Positions 16,587-26,349 of a stretch of 64,000 nt of DNA are shown here, one piece after another. The DNA is from Pseudarthrobacter raffinosi (GTDB taxonomy: Bacteria > Actinomycetota > Actinomycetes > Actinomycetales > Micrococcaceae), in NCBI RefSeq assembly GCF_023913735.1, contig NZ_JAMXBH010000013.1, positions 84,495-148,494 on the forward strand. The letters run 5' to 3'. Made by a program: the position numbers and the translations under genes. Position 1 is the stretch's first letter. The number at the start of each line of letters is the position of its first letter. A model generated the notes under the pieces. That model was given only the letters and a program-made list of their open reading frames with translations. It was not told the origin of the DNA and ran no database searches.

Positions 16587-17722
16587 CAAACACCACGACA
16601 ACAACCTTCACCCTGCCGCCAATAGGAGCGGGCGGAACGGTCGCGACCCTTTCACGCTGGCTGAAAAACCCAGGCGACCCGATCACCGATGGCGAGCCTT
16701 TACTCGAGGTCGCAACAGACAAAGTCGATACCGAAATATCCGCCCCCTTCTCAGGCACCCTGGTCCGTATCCTCGCCAATGAGGAAGACACCATCGAAGA
16801 AGGCGCGGAACTCGCCGTCATCGAACACCTGACGACCGCACAGCCGGCTCCTTCTCCCCACCAGCCGCCCGTAGTCGTCGCCTCGCAGGACAACCCGGCG
16901 GCCACAGCCGGGGCGGTTGCCCCGGCAGCCGCCCCGGGAGGTGGTGGTCCTATCGGCGGCCCCTCCCGGCGCGTACCGGTTCCGGCATCCCTCGCGCCTG
17001 CGGTGCCTTCCGTTTCTGCGGCGGTCCGGCCCGGGGAGCGCCGGGAAAAGCTCACACCGATCCGGCGCGTGATCGCAGACCGGATGATGGAGTCGCTGCA
17101 GTCAACAGCACAGCTGACCACTGTCGTGGAGGTCGACGTCACCGCGGTTTCCAGGATGAGAAAGAGCTATAAGGCCGAGGGTCGCAAGATCTCCTACCTT
17201 CCGTTCTTTATCAAGGCCGCCATCGAGGCTCTGCAGGTCTATCCGGTGTTCAACACCACGACCGCGAACAGTGGCACGGAGCTCGTTTACCATGAATCGG
17301 TCAACTTGGGCATCGCAGTTGATTCGCCCAAAGGACTCATGGTTCCTGTGGTGCGCGATGCCCAGACGAAGGGCGTTGACGAGATCGCTACGGCCGTGGA
17401 CGATCTCGCCGGCCGGGTGCGTACCGGCAGGATAACTCCCGGTGACATGGAGGGCGGGACGTTCACGATCACCAACACCGGCAGTAGGGGCTCGCTGTTC
17501 GATACCCCCATCCTTAACTACCCCCAGACAGCTATCCTCGGCACCGGGGCAGTTGTGGAACGCGTCGTGCCGCTCCCCTCAGAGGAGGTCCGTATCGGCA
17601 TCAGATCCTTCGTCTACCTGGCCCTGACCTACGACCACCGGATCGTCGACGGAGCAGACGCCGCCCGATTCCTCTCACAAATCAAGACACACATCGAAAC
17701 CGGTTCGGCCGACAGAATCTAA
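16583..17722 (+). CDS. 2-oxoacid dehydrogenase E2 (dihydrolipoamide acyltransferase) lacking a visible subunit-binding domain
   Basis: A 379-residue E2. Residues 1-78 are a lipoyl domain with the modified lysine K47 in EVATDKVDTE. A long Ala/Pro/Gly linker (about 85-135) follows. The catalytic domain starts near 138 (EKLTPIRRVIADRM) and ends with YDHRIVDGADAARFL, the HxxxDG active site. The small peripheral subunit-binding domain normally found between linker and catalytic core is not recognisable. No E3 gene is near, so lipoamide dehydrogenase must come from elsewhere. It is co-transcribed with E1. Confidence 0.9.
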   Translation: MTNTTTTTFTLPPIGAGGTVATLSRWLKNPGDPITDGEPLLEVATDKVDTEISAPFSGTLVRILANEEDTIEEGAELAVIEHLTTAQPAPSPHQPPVVVASQDNPAATAGAVAPAAAPGGGGPIGGPSRRVPVPASLAPAVPSVSAAVRPGERREKLTPIRRVIADRMMESLQSTAQLTTVVEVDVTAVSRMRKSYKAEGRKISYLPFFIKAAIEALQVYPVFNTTTANSGTELVYHESVNLGIAVDSPKGLMVPVVRDAQTKGVDEIATAVDDLAGRVRTGRITPGDMEGGTFTITNTGSRGSLFDTPILNYPQTAILGTGAVVERVVPLPSEEVRIGIRSFVYLALTYDHRIVDGADAARFLSQIKTHIETGSADRI

Positions 17723-17793
17723 GCTGTGATCCGGTGTCGGCCAACGAGAGGCTATGGATTAAGCCAGCCGCCAGAGCGAAAAGGAGCGCCGGC

Positions 17794-18153
17794 ATGAGCC
17801 TGAACCAACAGTCCAAGGAAAGCGTCCCCCTCAACGGGCGGGGCTACAACCGCGTCGTCGAGGCCGCGGATGAAACGTTGTTAGCCCTGACCGTCCAAAA
17901 TCCGACGGCTACCGAGGCAAGCCAAAGGCTCCTTACGAAGCAGTGGAAATACCTCTGGCCGCAGGATTTCGTCGAGCTACGCCGCGGACTTGAGGTAATC
18001 GGCACCGGATTGGTCGATGAAGTCGCCCGGGACGGCAGTATCGTCTGGATCCATCGGAGCGGCGGATGGGGTCGGGTGATGATCCACGCGGACGACGGGA
18101 TCGACATCTGCCGTGCGGATCCCCGGATCCGCCAGAACCGGGGCGCGTCCTAA
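17794..18153 (+). CDS. Small protein of unknown function
   Basis: A 119-residue protein; the ATG at 17794 has AAGGAG upstream. I do not recognise a family. Seen: an N-terminal helical part (YNRVVEAADETLLALTVQN), a tryptophan-bearing segment (KQWKYLWPQDFVELRRGLE) and beta-like stretches with WIHRSGGWGRVMIH. It starts 71 nt after the E2 stop on the same strand, so it may belong to that operon. Confidence 0.6.
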   Translation: MSLNQQSKESVPLNGRGYNRVVEAADETLLALTVQNPTATEASQRLLTKQWKYLWPQDFVELRRGLEVIGTGLVDEVARDGSIVWIHRSGGWGRVMIHADDGIDICRADPRIRQNRGAS

Positions 18154-18292
18154 GTATCTGATCGTGTTGCCCATTCACAGGCCGCGACGGGGGGAGGCCA
18201 ACGACGATCACGGATCGTCGCCTATCGCAACAACTGCCGTCCCGCCGCTCATACTAGGGACACCCCCGCACGACGTAAGTAAGGAGTTCTCC

Positions 18293-18607
18293 ATGTCACT
18301 CAGTCACTACCAACGCGCCGCAACCCGCGAGGAGCTGAGCGCAAATCTCGCCTTGTCCGGTCTATCCGTGGCGGATGCCGCCGCGGCCGTCGGAATCGGT
18401 AGCGCCCGCGTACAGGCGGCCCTCGACGTGGCCGGCGCTCAGCCGCAGGACGTGTGGCTCGTCCGTGATTACCTGGACCGGGTGATCCGATCCAACGGCG
18501 GGACGCCGCGAACGTATTCTTCGCTAACTGAACAGATGCGCGCCGCTGCACAGGCGTGGTTTCCCCTGACCGACGTCGATGACGTTATGAACAGAACCCG
18601 CGGATGA
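18293..18607 (+). CDS. DUF2316 family protein
   Basis: A 104-residue protein with AAGGAG before ATG 18293. The opening MSLSHYQRAATREELSANL, then LSGLSVADAAAAVG, and VWLVRDYLDRVIRSNGGTP resemble DUF2316 small proteins, which carry a helix-turn-helix-like region often linked to MarR- or TetR-type genes. Function is unknown. It is monocistronic, with a 139-nt gap after the preceding gene. Confidence 0.72.
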   Translation: MSLSHYQRAATREELSANLALSGLSVADAAAAVGIGSARVQAALDVAGAQPQDVWLVRDYLDRVIRSNGGTPRTYSSLTEQMRAAAQAWFPLTDVDDVMNRTRG

Positions 18608-19485
18608 CCGGCCACACCATTTAGGGCACCAGCTGCGGTACTCCCGAGGCGCGGTCCCCTTGCGGGCAAGCCGACAGCCCCAATCGGTTACGGCATGAGG
18701 CCAGTAACCCGGAAACCCGAAGATGCACAAGGACGCGCGAAAGCCGCGAATCTCCTGGGCTAGGCGTTCGGTTTGGGGTCGCCGACTCTGAGGTCATTCG
18801 AATCTTCGAGAACCCTAATGGTTCGCCGGCTTTTCCGACTGTAAGACCTCTGAAGCGTTAATAGCGCCGTAGATACTGGATATTTTGAATCCGGGCTACA
18901 GCAGGGTTGGGCGGGGACTGGCCATTTCTCGCCGCACCTAGTGGACTGGAAGGCCGAGGCCAGGCCCTTGGCCACGCGTAAGTGAGTGTCCTGCTGGTTG
19001 GAGGCCAGTTTATGGCCGGCGACATCGGGCGAGGATCGGAGCCTGGGCAAACTTCGTGGCAGACTACCATTCGAGGTTGCTGGCAGCCGGCCTCATAGTG
19101 CTCCCGCCGTCAACCTCAGTTTTGTAGAACTGCGGGGACCGGTCCCAGGGCGCTGGCAATGTTCAGGGCGTGCCTCGCCATGAGCGCAGAGTCACCGGCA
19201 ACGACGCGCGGTTCCTCAGGTTCGTTGGCCTGTCCCGGACCTACCAAAGTACAACATCAGACCCGCCTTCGGTCGCCCTGCGCGATAGGCCGCAGTTGAA
19301 TGGGCAGTCCTGTGCCTGGTGCTGTACCTCAGCTGAGTTGCCAGGCCACCGGCTCTGGTAACCGGGGGGGTGGACCGGCGTAGCGTCGGGTGGAACGATG
19401 AAGGTGGCGGCCGGTGCTTGGTCCACCCTCTTACGGTCCAATGCCTGCCCACGGCGCCTCGGTCAATCCGGTGAAGGAGCAGGGG
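18608..19485. other. Long intergenic region upstream of debranching enzyme
   Basis: Nearly 880 bp with only short, unconvincing open frames on both strands. A GGTGGACC ... GGTCCACC inverted repeat (near 19370-19428) brackets the last part before the debranching gene and may be regulatory. The rest looks like decayed or non-coding DNA; no family is recognised. Confidence 0.45.
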
Positions 19486-21642
19486 ATGGCTGGATGGAAT
19501 GCTGATACTGCGGCCGGGCCGTTGGGTGTCGGGACGATTACTTTAGTGGAGGGGACGTCCTTCTGTATTTCGCTGCCAAACGGCGACATCCGTCCCGAAT
19601 ATCCGCACGGGGTCTTCTTCCAGGACACCCGCATCCTGTCGGGCTGGAGCCTGACCGTTAACGGCCAGCCGCTGGAGCCGCTGGCGGCGGAGACCAAGGA
19701 GCCGTACCGGGCGCTATTCGCCTGCCGCGTTGCCCGCTTAGACGGTTATGCAGACAGCCCGCTGCTCGTGGAGCGGTTACGCGAAGTGGGAGCCGGCATC
19801 CAGGAGCTAATTACGGTAAGAAACTATGGCCTGGATCCTGCAGAGTGTGTCGTTTCCGTGAGCATCGAGTCCGATTTCGCAGATCTTTTCGAGGTGAAGG
19901 AAGCCAGGATCCGCCGGCGGTGGGACGAAACCCGCGAGCCGAAAGATGGCTCGTTGGTTATCCGCGCCGTCTGGCAGGATGTCCGGAAGGGCGTCGTCGT
20001 CAAAGCCCCTGGAGCCGACGTCAGTGCTGACGCCCTGACGTACCGGATGGTTGTTGCTCCCCAGGGCCAATGGACCACTGCGCTCAGCCTAGTACCCCTC
20101 GTCGATGGAATCATTCTTGGGGAGCCGCTTATTCATCCTGGCGCCGGTGACTTATCCGCAAGTGACCGGCGTCGGGAGGAATGGGTGGCCAAGATTCCGG
20201 TGCTGCAGATGGGAAACCGCTCCATTGAACGCACGTTGCGGCGCAGTTATGACGATCTGGGTGCCTTGCGAATTGAGGATCCGAACCATCCTGACCGGGT
20301 GGTGGTGGCCGCAGGAGCGCCTTGGTTCATGACCTTGTTCGGCCGCGATTCGCTGTGGGCCTCTGCCATGGCGCTTCCGGTGGATCCGTCGCTGGCCCTA
20401 GGTACATTGCAGACGCTGGCGGACCGCCAGGGCAGCGTGGTGGATCCGATGAACGAGGAGGAGCCGGGCAAGATCCTGCACGAGATCCGGTTGGACGTCT
20501 CCAGCGGACTTTCCCTGGGCGGCAGGTCGGCCTACTACGGCAGCGTGGACGCGACCCCTCTGTTCGTGGGTGTGCTCGGGGCAGTTAGCCGCTGGGGGTT
20601 CGCCGCGGATATCATCGCTGCCCTGTTGCCCCATGCGGACCGTGCGCTGGACTGGATCCGGGACTACGGGGACAAGGATGGCGATGGGTTCGTCGAATAT
20701 GAACGCCTCAACGACCAGGGGCTGATCAACCAGGGCTGGAAGGACTCTTGGGACGGAATCAACTTTGCTGACGGGCGCCTGGCGGAGCCGCCCATCGCAC
20801 TCTGCGAGGTGCAGGCATACGTCTACACCGCATACATGGCACGCGCCTGGATGGCTTACGACGCCGGCGACGTGCCTCTGGGAAACGAGCTCGCCGGCCG
20901 AGCGGCGCATTTAAAGAAACAGTTCAATGAGCAGTTCTGGATGCCCGATCGCGGCTACTACGCCATCGCCCTGGATGGCAAGAAGCGGCAGGTCGACGCC
21001 TGCGCGTCCAACATGGGTCAGTGCCTCTGGTTCGGAATCGTGGACGACGACAAGGCTCCCCAGGTGGCCGAACGGTTGATGTCACCGGAGATGTTCAGTG
21101 GGTGGGGCGTGAGAACCCTGGCAAGCGACATGCGCGCGTACAACCCAGCCAGCTACCACAACGGCTCTGTCTGGCCGCACGACAATGCCATCATCGCGAC
21201 CGGCTTGCTCCGCTACGGCTTCGTTGCTGAGGCACAGCGGATCTCCACTGCACTGCTGGAGGCGGCCGAGTACTCGAAAGGCCGGCTGCCCGAGCTGTTC
21301 TGCGGCTTCAGCCGGGACCAGTTCGCGGCACCCGTCCCATATCCAACTGCGTGCTCACCCCAGGCGTGGGCAGCCACCACACCAATTCACCTGGTAACGA
21401 GCCTGATGCAGTACGACGTGCATGTTTCCCGCGGCGGCCTCTGGATGGATCCCATCCTCCCGGATTCATTTGGCGACGTGCACATTACCAACGCACCCTT
21501 GGCCGGTGGCAGAATCACCATCGACGTCGCTAATTCGGTACCGTCCGTCCAGGGATTACCCAAGGGCATGGCGTTCCATCGCGGCCACCGGCCACTGCTG
21601 GCCGAACTCGTGCAGCAGACCAAACCAGGCCGGAAGGCGTAG
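19486..21642 (+). CDS. Glycogen-debranching-type amylo-alpha-1,6-glucosidase
   Basis: A 718-residue enzyme; ATG 19486 is chosen because GGAG precedes it and a typical N-terminal domain begins there, though an in-frame start exists 24 codons upstream. The N-terminal beta domain (GTSFCISLPNGDI, GVFFQDTRILSGW) is of the trehalase/glycogen-debranching type. The (alpha/alpha)6 catalytic domain has APWFMTLFGRDSLWASAMAL, EEPGKILHEIR, DGFVEYER and YHNGSVWPHDNAI. Such enzymes hydrolyse alpha-1,6 branches or oligosaccharides in the cytoplasm. Glucose from it would feed the neighbouring glucose-6-phosphate genes. Confidence 0.87.
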   Translation: MAGWNADTAAGPLGVGTITLVEGTSFCISLPNGDIRPEYPHGVFFQDTRILSGWSLTVNGQPLEPLAAETKEPYRALFACRVARLDGYADSPLLVERLREVGAGIQELITVRNYGLDPAECVVSVSIESDFADLFEVKEARIRRRWDETREPKDGSLVIRAVWQDVRKGVVVKAPGADVSADALTYRMVVAPQGQWTTALSLVPLVDGIILGEPLIHPGAGDLSASDRRREEWVAKIPVLQMGNRSIERTLRRSYDDLGALRIEDPNHPDRVVVAAGAPWFMTLFGRDSLWASAMALPVDPSLALGTLQTLADRQGSVVDPMNEEEPGKILHEIRLDVSSGLSLGGRSAYYGSVDATPLFVGVLGAVSRWGFAADIIAALLPHADRALDWIRDYGDKDGDGFVEYERLNDQGLINQGWKDSWDGINFADGRLAEPPIALCEVQAYVYTAYMARAWMAYDAGDVPLGNELAGRAAHLKKQFNEQFWMPDRGYYAIALDGKKRQVDACASNMGQCLWFGIVDDDKAPQVAERLMSPEMFSGWGVRTLASDMRAYNPASYHNGSVWPHDNAIIATGLLRYGFVAEAQRISTALLEAAEYSKGRLPELFCGFSRDQFAAPVPYPTACSPQAWAATTPIHLVTSLMQYDVHVSRGGLWMDPILPDSFGDVHITNAPLAGGRITIDVANSVPSVQGLPKGMAFHRGHRPLLAELVQQTKPGRKA

Positions 21643-21896
21643 CCGAACCTCAGGCAGTGCGGTACACCGCGGGCAGAATCGCGTCGCCCAGCTCGGCAGG
21701 CGAGGCGATTGGACCAACGCCCCGTCGTCTGACTCTGGTGTGCGGAGTCTTCCGTAAGATCGGCCGCGTCCATCTTCTTACCTCGTTCTTCGATCGCCTC
21801 GCAGTTGCTCCCCGCCCGGTCTGTCGCCGCGCCAGGCGACGCTCGCTTCGAAGTGTCCGGCAATAGGCTCATACCACGGTGTAATGCCCTCAAAAT

Positions 21897-22799
21897 TCAG
21901 TGATTTTGAATTACTTGTCCGAAGACTTCGTCGGGGTCGAGGCGGCGGAGCTCTTCGGCGAGGCAGTCTTTGAGGCTGCGGCGCGGCAGCGAGATGCGTT
22001 GTGCAGGCTGGCCGGGCTGGGTGAGTTCCGCGACGGACAGTCCGGGACGGAAGAGCTGCACGTCGCCGGTGTGGCGGGTGAGGCGGACCCGGCGGATGCC
22101 GGTGCCCGCTGGATCCGCAACGATTGTCACGGGCGCGTCCAGGGCCAGGGTCAGCCAGGCCGCGAGCAGGATGGTGGACGGGGAGTCGGAGGCGCCTTCC
22201 ACGGCCACGGCGGTGACGGGGGAGGAGTCCACCTGGTCCAGGACTGCCGCGAGCTGGATCCGCCAGTTCGTGAGCCGGGTCCAGGCGAGGTCGGTGTCGC
22301 CGGCCTTGTAGGTGGCCCGGATGTTCTCCAGCGCCATTTGAGGATCGGTTTCGTTGGCGGAGTCGGTGATCCGGCGGTGCGCGATCCGGCCCACGGAGGT
22401 TTCGGCCGCGTTCTCCGGCGCTCCGTGCGGCCACCAGGCCACGATCGGGGCGTCCGGGAGGAGCAGGGCCGCGACCAGGGATTCGCTTTCGTGGGCGAGC
22501 TCGCCGTAGCCGCGGAGAACGATGACCTCGGACGCGCCGGCGTCACCGCCCACCCGGATCTGCGCGTCCAGCCGGTTCGGGGCGGTGGCCCCGGCGTCGG
22601 CGAGGACGATGATCCGGCAGGGGTGTTCGCGGCTGGCCTCGTTCGCGGCCTCGATCGCTTCTTCCTCGACGAGCCCGGACCGGGTGAGGACCACGAGGGT
22701 CAGGACCCGGCCCAGCGCAATCACACCGCCCTGCTCGCGAAGGGACATGATCTTCTTCGAGATCTTCGAGGCGGTGGTGTCCGGCAAATCTACAATCAT
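21897..22799 (-). CDS. opcA: Glucose-6-phosphate dehydrogenase assembly protein OpcA
   Basis: A 300-residue OpcA protein. Recognised by the opening MIVDLPDTTASKISKKIMSL, the LTLVVLT and PCRIIVLADAG strands, LLPDAPIVAWWPHGAPE and the RISLPRRSLKDCLAEELRRL ending. It is known in actinobacteria and cyanobacteria as an activator or assembly factor for Zwf. Its start overlaps the zwf stop by 4 nt, so the two are translationally coupled. Confidence 0.95.
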   Translation of the reverse strand: MIVDLPDTTASKISKKIMSLREQGGVIALGRVLTLVVLTRSGLVEEEAIEAANEASREHPCRIIVLADAGATAPNRLDAQIRVGGDAGASEVIVLRGYGELAHESESLVAALLLPDAPIVAWWPHGAPENAAETSVGRIAHRRITDSANETDPQMALENIRATYKAGDTDLAWTRLTNWRIQLAAVLDQVDSSPVTAVAVEGASDSPSTILLAAWLTLALDAPVTIVADPAGTGIRRVRLTRHTGDVQLFRPGLSVAELTQPGQPAQRISLPRRSLKDCLAEELRRLDPDEVFGQVIQNH

Positions 22800-24349
22800 G
22801 GCCTTCTCCAGGTTCGTCCGTCGCGGGCCAGCAGTTCATCGGCCGAGGCAGGCCCCCAGCTCCCGGGAGCGTAGGGCTCCGGCTGCTCAGCCAACCCGGC
22901 CCAGTAATCTTCAAACGGGTCCAGGATCTTCCAGGACAGCTCCACCTCGGCGTGCCGCGGGAACAACGGCGGCTCGCCCAGGAGCACATCCAGGATCAAA
23001 CGTTCGTAGGCTTCGGGGCTGGACTCGGTGAAGGAGTGCCCGTAGCCGAAGTCCATGGTCACGTCCCGGACTTCCATCTGCGTGCCCGGGACCTTGGACC
23101 CGAACCGGATCGTGGCGCCCTCATCGGGTTGGACCCGGATCACCACGGCGTTCTGGCCGAAGTCATCCTCACCGTGGTCACGGAACAGCAGGTTCGGGGC
23201 CCGCTTGAACACCACAGCGATTTCGGTCACGCGCCGGCCCAGGCGCTTGCCGGCACGCAGGTAGAACGGCACACCGGACCAGCGCCGGGTATGGATGTCC
23301 ACCCGGATCGCCGCGAAGGTTTCGGTTTTCGAATCGGCCGGGATGCCCTCTTCCTCCAGGTAGCCCTGGACCTGTTCCCCGCCCTGCCAGCCGCCGGCGA
23401 ACTGCCCGCGCGCTGAATGGGTAGAGAGATCGTCCGGGAGCTTGACCGCGGCGAGGACCTTTTCCTTCTCCGCGCGCAGGTCATCGGCGTTGAAGGAAAT
23501 GGGCTCCTCCATCGCGGTCAGGGCCAGCAGCTGCAGGAGGTGGTTCTGGATAACATCGCGGGCCGCGCCCACACCGTCGTAATACCCGGCCCGGCCGCCC
23601 GTGCCGATGTCCTCGGCCATGGTGATCTGGACGTGGTCCACGTAGTTCGCGTTCCACAACGGTTCGAACAGCTGGTTCGCGAAACGCAGCGCCAGGATGT
23701 TCTGGACCGTCTCCTTGCCCAGGTAGTGATCGATCCGGAACACCGCGTCCGGCGGGAACACCGACTCCACAATGTCGTTCAACTGCCGGGCCGACTCAAG
23801 GTCATGCCCGAACGGCTTCTCAATCACCACCCGCCGCCACTTGTCCCCATCGGCCTGCGCGAGGCCGTGCTTGGACAGCTGACGGCAAACCTGCTCGAAG
23901 GCCTTCGGCGGGATCGAGAGGTAGAACGCGTGATTCCCGCGCGTTCCGCGCTGCTCATCGAGCTCATCGATGACCTCACCGAGCCGCTCGAAGGCGTCAT
24001 CGTCGTCGAACTCGCCCTGGACAAAGCGGATCCCCTCAGCGAGCTGGTTCCACACCGCCTCATCAAACGAAGTCCGTGAGTACGCCTGCACCGAAGCCTT
24101 CACCTCGGCCGCGAACTCCGCATCAGTCCACGGACGGCGGCCGAAACCGACCAACGCGAAACTCGGCGGCAACAGCCCCCGGTTCGCGAGGTCATACACG
24201 GCCGGCATGAGCTTCTTTCGGGCGAGGTCACCGGTCACTCCAAAGAGCACCAACGAGGACGGACCGGCAATCCGGTTCAGACGACGGTCACGCGGATCCC
24301 GGAGCGGATTACGGCCCAGGCGACGGCGCTGTTCAAGGTGCGTGTGCAT
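22796..24349 (-). CDS. zwf: Glucose-6-phosphate 1-dehydrogenase
   Basis: A 517-residue Zwf of normal length. The NADP-binding motif is GVTGDLARKK near residue 38. The active-site region RIDHYLGKETVQNILALRF is intact, as is the C-terminal VLLGEPPLFPRHAEVELSW. It oxidises glucose-6-phosphate to 6-phosphogluconolactone with NADPH production. In methylotrophs with the dissimilatory ribulose monophosphate cycle, Zwf oxidises the hexose made from formaldehyde, which fits the hxlA-hxlB genes just upstream on the same strand. Confidence 0.97.
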   Translation of the reverse strand: MHTHLEQRRRLGRNPLRDPRDRRLNRIAGPSSLVLFGVTGDLARKKLMPAVYDLANRGLLPPSFALVGFGRRPWTDAEFAAEVKASVQAYSRTSFDEAVWNQLAEGIRFVQGEFDDDDAFERLGEVIDELDEQRGTRGNHAFYLSIPPKAFEQVCRQLSKHGLAQADGDKWRRVVIEKPFGHDLESARQLNDIVESVFPPDAVFRIDHYLGKETVQNILALRFANQLFEPLWNANYVDHVQITMAEDIGTGGRAGYYDGVGAARDVIQNHLLQLLALTAMEEPISFNADDLRAEKEKVLAAVKLPDDLSTHSARGQFAGGWQGGEQVQGYLEEEGIPADSKTETFAAIRVDIHTRRWSGVPFYLRAGKRLGRRVTEIAVVFKRAPNLLFRDHGEDDFGQNAVVIRVQPDEGATIRFGSKVPGTQMEVRDVTMDFGYGHSFTESSPEAYERLILDVLLGEPPLFPRHAEVELSWKILDPFEDYWAGLAEQPEPYAPGSWGPASADELLARDGRTWRRP

Positions 24350-24668
24350 GGTGCTTTCTTTATTCGTTTTGATAGGTCAGGAGTGCGAGTGCTCGTGCGT
24401 TTCGCCAAAGGGGACAGGGTCGACTCAGCGCGACCGTGTAACGGCGTGGATCAGGCCGGGTGATAAGAATCCGGACGGTACTTTGAGCAGAGGCAACCGG
24501 ATAATGGCTGCCTCTGCGCCGGTCAGCAAATCCCGAAGATGCCTCCTCACAGTTACTACTACTGCCACCTGTTCGCTTGCTGTGCTCGGCATACCTGAAC
24601 GCTTTCGCATAATTCGGATTAGCACTCGCGGATACACGCCCGGCAGGCCTCCAGCACGCCGCCGATAC
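24350..24668. other. Intergenic region upstream of zwf
   Basis: About 320 bp between the small gene at 24669 and zwf, on the same strand. It probably holds a zwf promoter. No operator matching the inverted repeat at 26350 was found here. Confidence 0.4.
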
Positions 24669-24908
24669 CTAAGCGGGGTACAGAGTGACCCCGTCGCTTC
24701 GAAGGAACAGGCGGCGCATGCCGGTGCGTTCTTCGATGACCCATAGAACCTCTCCATCATCGGTGCGGTCATCCACACGTGCGGAAAAAAGGAACAAATT
24801 CTCGGCCCAGATTTCAACCCGATCCCCCGGTTTGAAAAAACTCCACTGTCGGTACATCCCGGGCGGTCTTGCACGAACATCCGAAACAATTTGCGATTGT
24901 CGACTCAT
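24669..24908 (-). CDS. Small protein of unknown function
   Basis: A 79-residue protein with GGAAGGG just before ATG 24908. It is rich in aromatic and charged residues with a beta-like pattern (YRQWSFFKPGDRVEIWAENL, DDGEVLWVIEERTGMRRLF). I do not recognise the family. It lies between hxlA and zwf on the same strand, so it may be co-regulated with the formaldehyde genes. Confidence 0.6.
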   Translation of the reverse strand: MSRQSQIVSDVRARPPGMYRQWSFFKPGDRVEIWAENLFLFSARVDDRTDDGEVLWVIEERTGMRRLFLRSDGVTLYPA

Positions 24909-24978
24909 GAAATTTCCCTTCCAGCCACCACAGAGAGCATCATCATGAAAGACGTAGTTTCTGCTGCCACGCAAACAC

Positions 24979-25011
24979 GGCGGCGGCGGCCGCCCAAGGG
25001 TCGACCGCCGC
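24979..25011 (-). terminator. Possible hairpin terminator after hxlA
   Basis: GCGGCGG and CCGCCGC arms around a GC-rich loop lie just downstream of the hxlA stop in its direction. Transcripts could still pass through to the next small gene. Confidence 0.4.
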
Positions 25012-25034
25012 AGCGCGCAGAAAATTGACGGTAC

Positions 25035-25658
25035 TTAGGCGATAGCTGCCTTGAGTTCCTTTGCAGCCAGGGCGGGGTCGGCGGCACTGTAGATGGCGCT
25101 GCCGGCAACTGCAACATCAGCGCCGGAGCGCTGCACTGCCTGGATTGTGGATGCGTTGACACCACCGGCCACGGAGAACGGGACTTTGGCTTCTTCACCG
25201 GCGTGGAGCAGACCATTCAGGTCGTAGCCCGGCTGTGCCTGCTCATCGAGGCCGGCGTGGAACTCGACGAACTTGGCGCCGAGGGCCCGGGCTTCCTTGG
25301 CGCGGGCCACCTTATTGGGAACACCAATAAGGTCAACAACGATGCCCTTATTGTGGGCCTTTGCTGCCTTGACGGCGCCCGCGATGGTGGAGTCATCAGC
25401 GCTTCCGAGCACCGAGACGAGGTCTGCGCCAGCTTTGAAAGCAATCTCGGCTTCCAACTCTCCGGCGTCCATCGTCTTCATGTCCGCGAAGACGATCTTG
25501 TCCGGGTGCGCTTCCTTCACTGCAGTGACAGCGGAGAGGCCAGCGGCCTTGATCAGAGGCGTCCCAAGTTCGATGATGTCGACATATTCGGCAACCTTGC
25601 CGGCAAGTTCGAGGGCATCTTCGACGGTGAGGAGATCCATAGCAACCTGAAGTTTCAT
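25035..25658 (-). CDS. hxlA: 3-hexulose-6-phosphate synthase
   Basis: A 207-residue (beta/alpha)8 enzyme of the orotidine-monophosphate-decarboxylase suprafamily. Seen: VAMDLLTVEDAL, IIELGTPLIKAAG, IVFADMKTMDAGELEAE (the D-x-K-x-x-D signature), VDLIGVPN, VEFHAGLDEQA and VAGGVNASTI. It condenses formaldehyde with ribulose-5-phosphate to hexulose-6-phosphate. The hxlB partner lies 50 nt upstream. The pair performs formaldehyde fixation or detoxification. Confidence 0.95.
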   Translation of the reverse strand: MKLQVAMDLLTVEDALELAGKVAEYVDIIELGTPLIKAAGLSAVTAVKEAHPDKIVFADMKTMDAGELEAEIAFKAGADLVSVLGSADDSTIAGAVKAAKAHNKGIVVDLIGVPNKVARAKEARALGAKFVEFHAGLDEQAQPGYDLNGLLHAGEEAKVPFSVAGGVNASTIQAVQRSGADVAVAGSAIYSAADPALAAKELKAAIA

Positions 25659-25708
25659 GGTGTTGTTTCTTTCTGTAGTGAAACGCGGTGAGTTGAAAAT
25701 TAAGCGGT

Positions 25709-26308
25709 CTATTCGAGGTTTGCGTGCCTCAGCCAGAGTTGCTCGGCCTGTTCGTCGGTCTTATTCCAGAGCGTCTGGAAGACGGATTCCGTAGCGAGGA
25801 ACAGGACCTGTTCGAAAAGGCTTCCCGAGTACTGGCGCGAAAGAGCGGATCCATGATCCGTCTTCTGCGCAGCAGGAATGATCACCAATGCGTCGCACAG
25901 GTTCGCCAGCGGTGATCCCTGGTTGGTGGTGAACGCGGAAATTCGCGCACCCGCCTTGGCTGCGGTCTCCGCTGCTTTGACCACACCGGACGTGGTTCCG
26001 GAACCGGACGCAACGAGAAGGAGGTCTCCAGAGGAGATCGCCGGGGTCGTGGTATCACCGGCGACGTACACGGTGTGACCTAGGTGCATCAGCCTCATGG
26101 CCGTCATTCGAAGCACCAGGCCGCTGCGGCCAGCTCCGGCGACGAAAATCCGGTCAGCCTTTTCAACGAGGGAGGCCAGAGAAGCCAGCTGAGTGCGGTC
26201 AATCCCGGCAACCGTTGCAGCGATTTCGTCCCTGACCAGGGTCAAGTTCTGTGCCAGGGACCTTGCCGTCTCTTCCAAGGCGGTTGGGGCGGTGGATGTC
26301 GGGCTCAC
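25709..26308 (-). CDS. hxlB: 6-phospho-3-hexuloisomerase
   Basis: A 199-residue SIS-domain isomerase starting at GTG 26308 with AAGGAT upstream. The sugar-phosphate binding motifs IFVAGAGRSGLVLRMTAMRL and LLVASGSGTTSGVVKAAE are intact, and LMHLGHTVYVAGDTTTPAIS is typical of this enzyme. It converts hexulose-6-phosphate to fructose-6-phosphate. It is the first gene of the hxlB-hxlA unit; a large inverted repeat lies upstream of its start. Confidence 0.95.
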   Translation of the reverse strand: MSPTSTAPTALEETARSLAQNLTLVRDEIAATVAGIDRTQLASLASLVEKADRIFVAGAGRSGLVLRMTAMRLMHLGHTVYVAGDTTTPAISSGDLLLVASGSGTTSGVVKAAETAAKAGARISAFTTNQGSPLANLCDALVIIPAAQKTDHGSALSRQYSGSLFEQVLFLATESVFQTLWNKTDEQAEQLWLRHANLE

Positions 26309-26349
26309 GATTTGTATCCTTCGATTCGATCCTTTGCCAGCCGGTGGCT

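Noticed and set aside
18770..18840. tRNA-like stretch (ATTCGAATCTTCGAGAACCC)
   Set aside because: No acceptor stem, D arm or anticodon arm could be folded around it.
21900..22874. 324-codon plus-strand frame
   Set aside because: Antisense to opcA, whose protein family is certain; the antisense product has no family features.
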